DNA of 5,670 nt from Thermoanaerobaculaceae bacterium. Its GTDB lineage: Bacteria > Acidobacteriota > Thermoanaerobaculia > Thermoanaerobaculales > Thermoanaerobaculaceae. Each line of letters starts with the position of its first letter. Position 1 is the first letter of the stretch. The notes beneath the pieces were generated by a model that did no database searches, had not been told where the DNA came from, and saw only the letters and a list, made by a program, of their open reading frames with translations. The stretch covers positions 1 to 5,670 of the forward strand of contig JALHTD010000264.1 of assembly GCA_022865555.1 (NCBI GenBank), read 5' to 3'. Below, piece after piece: positions 1-4,613 of this stretch. The position numbers and the translations under genes are program-made.

Positions 1-236
1 CGCGACTCGTACGCATGCTCGACAGAACGCCGGCAAACGTCCACTCCTTCTGGCGAATCGGGGTTTGGAGATCCGAGCGGCCTCGCCCGCCGCCCGTCTT
101 CCATCCTCCTGTAGAAGCAGTGAGTTAGGCGAGGGCGGGGGTGAGGGGGCCCGGGGCGCTTTTCGTCGTCTCCGCATCGCTTGCACGCCGGCGCCACCGG
201 GTAGGTCTCGGCTCGGCCCGGGATTCTGCGAGGCCA
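1..236. other. Upstream region without a supportable gene
   Basis: I find no convincing gene here. Several frames stay open to the left edge: the + frame that ends with TGA at 278-280, and a minus-strand frame from an ATG at 237. Their residue composition (runs of Ala, Pro, Arg, Ser and Gly) is that of GC-rich noncoding DNA, and I recognise no domain. A minus-strand ATG at 104 lies directly against an AGGAGG-like sequence with almost no spacing, and its frame is open to position 1, so the start of a divergent gene cannot be excluded. A weak 7-bp inverted repeat (CCTCGCC at 81-87, GGCGAGG at 128-134) has a 40-nt loop and no T tract. I looked for a c-di-GMP riboswitch (GEMM) core and saw none. 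Confidence 0.5.
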
Positions 237-245
237 TGCTAGAAT
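237..245 (+). promoter_or_regulatory. Putative extended -10 promoter for the kinase operon
   Basis: The sequence TGC-TAGAAT has an extended -10 TGn motif followed by a -10-like hexamer at 240-245. No good -35 hexamer is visible 16-18 bp upstream, which is tolerated by extended -10 promoters. Transcription would start near 252, giving a short leader before the ribosome binding site at 266-271. Similar elements precede the lipoprotein gene and the membrane-protein gene in this window, which raises confidence a little. It is called from sequence pattern only. Confidence 0.4.
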
Positions 246-265
246 CTGCACGTTTTTCGGGGAGC

Positions 266-271
266 GGAGGA
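266..271 (+). promoter_or_regulatory. Strong Shine-Dalgarno site for the leader ORF
   Basis: GGAGGA sits 5-6 nt before ATG 277, an optimal distance. This is the best ribosome binding site in the first 400 bases. It serves the 33-codon ORF, not the kinase start at 375, whose upstream 20 bases hold only pyrimidine-rich sequence. It therefore decides how translation of the kinase message probably begins. Confidence 0.6.
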
Positions 272-276
272 GAGCG

Positions 277-378
277 ATGATGCGGCGCGGCAGCGCTCCC
301 GGGTGCAGCCGGTGCGCCCGGGGCCCTCACTTTCTGGTCTTTCTTCGGTCCCGTTCGAGCCCGCGCCTCACCCCATGA
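277..378 (+). CDS. 33-codon leader ORF translationally coupled to the kinase
   Basis: This short ORF starts with two consecutive ATG codons (277 and 280), has an optimal Shine-Dalgarno sequence (266-271), and ends in TGA at 376-378. That stop overlaps the kinase ATG at 375 as ATGA, the classic arrangement for termination-reinitiation. The 33-residue product is basic (nine Arg, no acidic residue), has a Cys-x-x-Cys pair (residues 10 and 13) and a short hydrophobic stretch (residues 19-24). I recognise no homologue. It may be a leader peptide whose role is to set the translation rate of the kinase, or a small protein in its own right. The alternative is chance: GC-rich DNA leaves many frames open, and the kinase could instead start at GTG 303 in another frame, although that start has no visible ribosome binding site. 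Confidence 0.45.
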   Translation: MMRRGSAPGCSRCARGPHFLVFLRSRSSPRLTP

Positions 379-1883
379 ACAACCGGCTCCGCGTCCTGTT
401 GGTCGACAGCGACCCAAACGATCGTGCGCTCGCCGCTCTGGTGCTCAGGCGGGAGCTCTCCGAGTTCGATATCGAGGAGGCCGGCGACGCTCTGGTGCTC
501 TCGGCCCGGCTGCCCCGAGGGGGCTACGCGGTGGTTGTCACCGAGTACCGCCTCGCCTGGGGGGACGGCCTGCAGGTTCTGGAGTCGGTCAAAAGCCTTG
601 ACCCGGACTGCCCGGTGGTGCTGTTTGCCTCGGCGGGGAACGAGGCCGTGGCCGCCGAGGGCCTGCGCCGGGGGCTGGCGGCCTACCTGGTGAAGGGCAG
701 CGCCGGCTACCTCGAGCTGCCCGCCGCCGTTCGTCGTGTGGTGGAGCGCTCGGCCGAACTGCGCGCTTCCCGCGAGGCCTCGGCCTCGTACCAGCGGCTG
801 ACCGAGGAGCTTGCGCTCGGCACCTTCACCGCCGGGACCGACGGACGGCTGTCGCGCGCCAGCCCCGCGATGGCGCGGATCCTGGGCTTCGAGAAACCCG
901 ATCTGGTCGTCGGGCAGAACCTGGCCGACTTCCTCTCGGACGAGACGCTGCAGGCTCAGGTGCTGGCGAGCATGGCGCGGGGGCGGGAGGTCCGCGACCT
1001 GGAGGCGGGGGTGCGGCGTCCGGGCGGCGACCTGGCCTGGGTGAGCCTCACCGCCTGGCCGGTGGTGGACGCCGCCGCGGGCGTCATCCGATACGAGGGC
1101 GCCGTGCAGGACATCTCGGGCCGCCGCCAGGCGGAGCGCGAGCTCTCCGAGCGGGCCACGGTGCTGGGGAGGTCCAACGAAGAGCTCCAGCAGTTCGCCT
1201 ACGTGATCTCCCACGACCTTCAGGAGCCTTTGCAGCTGATCTCCCGGTACGGGCGCCTCCTCGCCAACCACGGGGCGACCGCGGCCGACGAGGACGCCAG
1301 CCGATACCTCGCGCATCTGCTCCAGTGCACCGACCACATGCAGGCGATGATCAACGATGTCCTCGCCTACGCCCGCGTCGACACCCAGGCGAAGCCGTTC
1401 GCACCGGTGGACTTCGTCGAGGTGGTCACCAAGGCCATGGCCAACCTAAAGGCCGCGGTCGACGAAAGCGGCGGGCAGGTGGGGTGGGAGCGCCTCCCGG
1501 TCCTGCCTGCCGACGAGGCGCAGATGGTCCAGCTCTTCCAGAACCTGATCGGCAACGCCCTCAAGTTCCGACGCGGCAGGCCCCAGGTGCGAATCTTCGC
1601 CGTCGAAGAAGCCAAGCGCTGCACGTTCGCGGTGGCGGACAACGGCATCGGCATCCCACAGGAGCACATCGAGCGCATTTTCGGCATGTTCCAGCGGCTG
1701 CACACGGCGGCCGAGTACCCCGGCACCGGGATCGGGCTCGCCATCTGCAAGCGAATCGTCGAGCGGCACGGCGGTCGAATCTGGGCGGTCTCGGAGCCGG
1801 GACAGGGATCCACGTTCTGCTTCACGATCCCCAGGAACCTGGCGCAGGCCGGTTGGATCGGGGCTCCGGAACCGGGGGTTTGA
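375..1883 (+). CDS. Soluble histidine kinase, pseudo-receiver-PAS-HisKA-HATPase
   Basis: A 502-residue cytosolic sensor kinase with no membrane segment or signal peptide. Domains in order: receiver-like fold (about 5-125), PAS/PAC (about 139-250), helical linker, HisKA with the phosphorylated His280 in an SHDLQEPL motif typical of phytochrome-type kinases, then a HATPase_c domain with N box (390-397), G1 box around Asp422 (DNGIGIP) and G2 box at 450-455 (GTGIGL). The catalytic half looks complete. The receiver is not: the phosphoacceptor position is Glu57, one acidic-pocket position is Ser12 and the conserved Thr/Ser is Ala85, while Asp11, Asp13 and Lys107 remain. By family knowledge it cannot be phosphorylated normally. 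ATG 375 is chosen because the receiver's first strand begins at residue 5 and because of the ATGA overlap with the leader ORF; GTG 303 would add 24 residues of low-complexity sequence. It lies 4 nt before the GGDEF-EAL gene, so that protein's receiver is the likely substrate. The PAS ligand is unknown. Confidence 0.93.
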   Translation: MNNRLRVLLVDSDPNDRALAALVLRRELSEFDIEEAGDALVLSARLPRGGYAVVVTEYRLAWGDGLQVLESVKSLDPDCPVVLFASAGNEAVAAEGLRRGLAAYLVKGSAGYLELPAAVRRVVERSAELRASREASASYQRLTEELALGTFTAGTDGRLSRASPAMARILGFEKPDLVVGQNLADFLSDETLQAQVLASMARGREVRDLEAGVRRPGGDLAWVSLTAWPVVDAAAGVIRYEGAVQDISGRRQAERELSERATVLGRSNEELQQFAYVISHDLQEPLQLISRYGRLLANHGATAADEDASRYLAHLLQCTDHMQAMINDVLAYARVDTQAKPFAPVDFVEVVTKAMANLKAAVDESGGQVGWERLPVLPADEAQMVQLFQNLIGNALKFRRGRPQVRIFAVEEAKRCTFAVADNGIGIPQEHIERIFGMFQRLHTAAEYPGTGIGLAICKRIVERHGGRIWAVSEPGQGSTFCFTIPRNLAQAGWIGAPEPGV

Positions 1884-1887
1884 GGGA

Positions 1888-3990
1888 ATGGCAAGCGAGG
1901 CAAGGCCTCTGACTGTGCTCCTGATCGAGGACAACCTCGAGGAGGCGGAGCTCATCCGGCTCATGCTGACCCAGTCGCGCCGGGAGACGCTCGAGGTGGA
2001 GCACGTGACGCGCCTCCAGGAGGGCCTGAAGCGGCTGCAGGGCGAACCGGTGGACGTCGTCTTGCTTGACTTCTCGCTGCCGGATAGCAGCGGCCTCGCC
2101 TCCTTCGAGAAGGCCCGCGAGGTCGCCCCCCACGTCCCGATCGTGGTCCTCACCAACCTGGACGACGAAGAGATAGCGCTCAGGGCGGTCCGCGAAGGGG
2201 CCCAGGACTACCTCGTGAAGCGTCAGGTGGACAAGGAACTGCTCCTGCGCTCCATCAGGTACGCGATCGAGCGGATGCACGCCGAGAAGGCCCTCTGGGA
2301 GAGCGAGGAGCGCTACGCGCTGGCCGTCAACGGCGCCAACGACGGCCTCTGGGACTGGAACCTGAAGGGTGGCTCCGCCCACTTCTCCCCGCGGTGGAAG
2401 GCGATGCTCGGCTACCGCGACGAGGAGATCGGCACCGACATCGACGAGTGGTTCTCGCGTGTCCACCGCGACGACAGCGTCGCCCTGCACAAGGCCCTCG
2501 AGGCTCACTTCACCGGCCAGGAACCGCACTTCGAGCACGAGCACCGAATGCGGTGCAAGGACACCAGCGCGATCTGGGTGCTCTCTCGCGGCCTCGCAGT
2601 GCGCGACGCGGCCGGCAAGCCGAGCCGTATCGCCGGGTCGCTCACCGACATCTCTGCCCGCAAGCGCGCACAGGAGCAAATCCTCCACGACGCGCTCTAC
2701 GACCCACTCACGCAGCTGCCCAACCGGACGCTCTTCCTGGATCACCTGGGACTCTCGATGGACCAGGCGCGCCGCCGCAAGAACTCGATGGTCGCGGTGC
2801 TCTTTATGGACCTGGATCGGTTCAAGAACATCAACGACAGCCTCGGGCACAGCGTCGGCGACGAGCTGCTGGTGGAGCTGGCGCGCCGCCTCAACCACTT
2901 CCTGCGCCCGGGCGACACGGTGGCCCGCCTGGGAGGGGACGAGTTCGCGGTGCTGCTCAACGACGTCCACGGTGCGAGCGACGCGACGCGGGTGGCCGAG
3001 CGCATCCAGGAGTTGATCCGGGAGAAGATCGTGATCGGGGGCCGCGAGGTGTTCACCTGCGCAAGCATCGGGGTCGCGCTCTCCTCGCCCGGCTACAAGC
3101 GCCCGGAGGAGATTCTGCGCGACGCGGACACCGCGATGTACCGCGCGAAGGCCGCCGGCCGCGGCTGTTACCAGGTCTTCGACCAGACGATGCACCGAAA
3201 CGCGGTCGCGCTCCTGAAGCTCGAGACCGAGCTTCGGCGCGCGGTGGAGCTCAAGCAGTTCGTGATGCACTACCAGCCCATCGTCTCCCTGGAGAAGGGT
3301 CGAATCGTGGGGTTCGAGGGGCTGGTGCGGTGGAAGCACCCGGAGCGCGGCCTGGTAAACCCGGAGTGGTTCATCGCGGTGGCCGAGGAGACGGGGTTGA
3401 TCGTTCCGTTGGGGTGGTGGGTGATGCGCCAGGCGTGCCGGCACGCCCGCGAGTGGCAGCAACTCCTGCCGTCGCAGGCCCCGCTCTATGTGAGCGTGAA
3501 CGTCTCGGGCAAGGTCGTCATGCAACCGGACATGTTCGACCGGGTCACGGCGATCCTCGAGGAGACGGGCCTCCCGCCGACAAGCCTGCGCCTCGAGATC
3601 ACCGAGAACGTGATCATGGACCACGGCGATATCGCGCTCGCAAAGCTCGCGCAGTTCCATGACCTCGGGGTCCAGTTCTCGGTGGACGACTTCGGCACCG
3701 GCTACTCGTCGCTGTCCTACCTGCAGCGGTTCTCCTACGACACGCTCAAGATCGACCGCTCGTTCATCTCGGGGATGGAGAGCAAGGGCGACGCCTCCGC
3801 CATCGTGCAGACGATCGTGGCGCTGGCCAACATGCTCAAGATCAACGTGGTCGCGGAGGGCGTTGAAACCTCGGTGCAGTTAAGGCGGCTGCGCGAGATG
3901 GGGTGCTCCCACGCGCAGGGGTTCTGGTTCTCGAGGCCTGTGGACCGGGCGGCGACCCAGGCCCTGCTGCTGCACCCTCCGGAGTGGTAG
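1888..3990 (+). CDS. REC-PAS-GGDEF-EAL cyclic-di-GMP signalling protein
   Basis: A 700-residue soluble response regulator predicted to make and break down cyclic di-GMP. The receiver (about 8-125) has all key residues: Glu14 and Asp15, phosphoacceptor Asp61, Thr89 and Lys111. PAS/PAC spans about 139-258. The GGDEF domain (about 265-425) has an exact GGDEF at 349-353, an F-x-D-L-D-R-F-K metal-site segment, and an RxxD inhibitory site (Arg340 to Asp343) five residues upstream. The EAL domain (about 445-690) reads EGL at 477-479. It keeps the metal and catalytic set by family comparison: Glu477, Asn538, Glu570, Asp600-Asp601 (DDFGTG), Lys621, Glu657 and Gln677. Both activities are therefore plausible; the net direction cannot be read from sequence. 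ATG 1888 is 4 nt after the kinase stop. The only purine-rich sequence is GGGGG at 1874-1878 and GAGGG next to the start, so translation is probably coupled to the kinase. The upstream kinase is the likely phosphodonor (inference). Confidence 0.95.
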   Translation: MASEARPLTVLLIEDNLEEAELIRLMLTQSRRETLEVEHVTRLQEGLKRLQGEPVDVVLLDFSLPDSSGLASFEKAREVAPHVPIVVLTNLDDEEIALRAVREGAQDYLVKRQVDKELLLRSIRYAIERMHAEKALWESEERYALAVNGANDGLWDWNLKGGSAHFSPRWKAMLGYRDEEIGTDIDEWFSRVHRDDSVALHKALEAHFTGQEPHFEHEHRMRCKDTSAIWVLSRGLAVRDAAGKPSRIAGSLTDISARKRAQEQILHDALYDPLTQLPNRTLFLDHLGLSMDQARRRKNSMVAVLFMDLDRFKNINDSLGHSVGDELLVELARRLNHFLRPGDTVARLGGDEFAVLLNDVHGASDATRVAERIQELIREKIVIGGREVFTCASIGVALSSPGYKRPEEILRDADTAMYRAKAAGRGCYQVFDQTMHRNAVALLKLETELRRAVELKQFVMHYQPIVSLEKGRIVGFEGLVRWKHPERGLVNPEWFIAVAEETGLIVPLGWWVMRQACRHAREWQQLLPSQAPLYVSVNVSGKVVMQPDMFDRVTAILEETGLPPTSLRLEITENVIMDHGDIALAKLAQFHDLGVQFSVDDFGTGYSSLSYLQRFSYDTLKIDRSFISGMESKGDASAIVQTIVALANMLKINVVAEGVETSVQLRRLREMGCSHAQGFWFSRPVDRAATQALLLHPPEW

Positions 3991-4016
3991 GCAGACACGC
4001 TGAGGCTGCTGCCGCT

Positions 4017-4025
4017 TGCTATACT
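4017..4025 (+). promoter_or_regulatory. Putative extended -10 promoter for the lipoprotein gene
   Basis: TGC-TATACT is a near-consensus -10 hexamer (4020-4025) with the extended TGn motif, in the 83-nt gap after the GGDEF-EAL gene. No clear -35 is seen. The start site would fall near 4032, leaving about 40 nt of leader before ATG 4074. It suggests that the lipoprotein gene has its own transcript even if there is read-through from upstream. Confidence 0.5.
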
Positions 4026-4060
4026 CCGCGCGTCAGGACCAAGGGCCGTTGGTGCGGTAG

Positions 4061-4067
4061 AAAGGAG
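4061..4067 (+). promoter_or_regulatory. Ribosome binding site that fixes the lipoprotein start
   Basis: AAAGGAG lies 6 nt before ATG 4074. The same reading frame is open back to 3903, inside the preceding gene, so this site and the signal peptide directly after ATG 4074 decide the start. Confidence 0.75.
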
Positions 4068-4073
4068 CCCGTC

Positions 4074-4535
4074 ATGCGCAGGAACAGCCTCACACTTATG
4101 GCGGTGGCCACCGTGTGCCTGGCGCTGGCGTCGTGCAGCAGGGAGATCAAGCCGAGCACGAAGGGCTGCTTCCTCGTCAAGAGCAAGAAACTCATCGAGC
4201 TTCCGGCCGTCACGTTAGAGACGGTGTTCACTCCCGAGGGGTTCGCCCTGAACTACTTCAATGGGGAGCCAGCTGTAACGGCGCGGACGGACGACTACAT
4301 CATCCTTTACGGCGACTACAAGCCAACGTCCCTCAAGGCGTACAGAGACCAGGGCGGCTACTACCAGGAGGACAGCTCGAAGCCGGCGGCGAGTGACGCC
4401 ATCGCCGTGGGACCGATGAAGGGCGAGAAGGAGATGTTCAAGTGCCGGTTCACCAAGCCGCTGCCGCCCGGGGTCTACCTCCTCGAGTGCCAGAGCGGAA
4501 AAGGCACCGTCGGTTTCCCGTTCGCGGTTGACTAG
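4074..4535 (+). CDS. Small secreted lipoprotein of unknown function
   Basis: A 153-residue precursor. The N-terminus is a typical lipoprotein signal: basic residues at 2-3, a hydrophobic core at 6-18, and the lipobox Leu-Ala-Ser-Cys ending at Cys21, where signal peptidase II would cleave and lipid would attach. Residue 22 is Ser rather than Asp, so by the E. coli +2 rule it would go to the outer membrane if the host is diderm. The mature part is about 130 residues with three further cysteines (32, 124, 139). It is rich in Tyr and Gly and contains short alternating polar/hydrophobic stretches suggesting a small beta-sandwich, ending in a PPGVYLLE segment followed by a GFPFAV strand. I do not recognise the family. 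The start is set by AAAGGAG at 4061-4067. It lies 83 nt after the c-di-GMP gene and behind its own promoter-like element, so a functional link to that module is possible but unproven. Confidence 0.85.
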   Translation: MRRNSLTLMAVATVCLALASCSREIKPSTKGCFLVKSKKLIELPAVTLETVFTPEGFALNYFNGEPAVTARTDDYIILYGDYKPTSLKAYRDQGGYYQEDSSKPAASDAIAVGPMKGEKEMFKCRFTKPLPPGVYLLECQSGKGTVGFPFAVD

Positions 4536-4538
4536 CGG

Positions 4539-4563
4539 CCTGTCCGGTCCCCCCGTGGACAGG
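4539..4563 (+). terminator. Inverted repeat, possible weak terminator
   Basis: CCTGTCC (4539-4545) pairs perfectly with GGACAGG (4557-4563) around an 11-nt loop, starting 3 nt after the lipoprotein stop codon. Only a short AATTT follows, so as an intrinsic terminator it would be weak. The position is right for ending the lipoprotein transcript. It could instead be part of a short palindromic intergenic repeat. Confidence 0.4.
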
Positions 4564-4578
4564 AATTTGTCAGGTCCC
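4541..4578. repeat. Imperfect 11-bp direct repeat in the spacer
   Basis: TGTCCGGTCCC at 4541-4551 and TGTCAGGTCCC at 4568-4578 match at 10 of 11 positions and lie 27 bp apart. The first copy overlaps the left arm and loop of the 4539-4563 inverted repeat. Such CCTGTCC/GGACAGG/TGTCAGG sequence resembles short palindromic intergenic repeats, but a single cluster cannot establish that. Confidence 0.35.
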
Positions 4579-4595
4579 TGCCCCGGCCTGTGGGC

Positions 4596-4601
4596 TATGA
4601 T
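4596..4601 (+). promoter_or_regulatory. Putative -10 element for the membrane-protein gene
   Basis: TATGAT preceded by GGC resembles the elements at 240-245 and 4020-4025. A TTGTCA at 4567-4572 looks like a -35 but the spacing is 23 bp, too long for a normal sigma-70 promoter. If real, transcription would begin near 4608, only about 6 nt before ATG 4614, giving a nearly leaderless message. Confidence 0.3.
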
Positions 4602-4613
4602 CCGGTGCGCGAG

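Noticed and set aside
1..237. Minus-strand frames open to the left edge (from ATG at 237 and ATG at 104)
   Set aside because: The product of the longer frame is Arg/Pro/Ala-rich without a domain. The ATG at 104 has an AGGAGG directly against it, which is poor spacing. The window is too short to decide, so I did not call a gene.
222..246. GATTC and GAATC half-sites around the kinase -10, as a possible operator
   Set aside because: Five-base arms with a 15-base gap are expected by chance and there is no second site to support it.
1..276. Possible c-di-GMP (GEMM) riboswitch upstream of a c-di-GMP operon
   Set aside because: I looked for the conserved GCAAAGC-like core and paired stems and did not find them. 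Most of this region also lies upstream of the likely transcription start.
65..280. Open + frame from TTG 65 whose TGA overlaps the leader ATG at 277
   Set aside because: It has a weak start codon, no Shine-Dalgarno, low-complexity composition, and the likely promoter (237-245) lies inside it. The ATGA overlap here is probably chance.
303..374. Extended kinase N-terminus from GTG 303
   Set aside because: It has no ribosome binding site, adds Pro/Ser-rich residues before a receiver that begins normally at ATG 375, and would overlap most of the leader ORF.
327..1337. Antisense open frame of about 336 codons opposite the kinase gene
   Set aside because: Same register artefact as above; no domain and no ribosome binding site consistent with a gene.
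1822..3660. Long antisense open frame of about 612 codons opposite the GGDEF-EAL gene
   Set aside because: It is in codon-for-codon register with the sense gene, where stops would need TTA, CTA or TCA sense codons, which are rare in GC-rich genes. The translation is Arg-, Leu- and His-rich with no recognisable domain, and the sense strand encodes textbook domains.
3990..4013. GGCAG/CTGCC inverted repeat after the GGDEF-EAL gene as a terminator
   Set aside because: The stem is only 5 bp with a 14-nt loop and no following T tract, so it is too weak to call.
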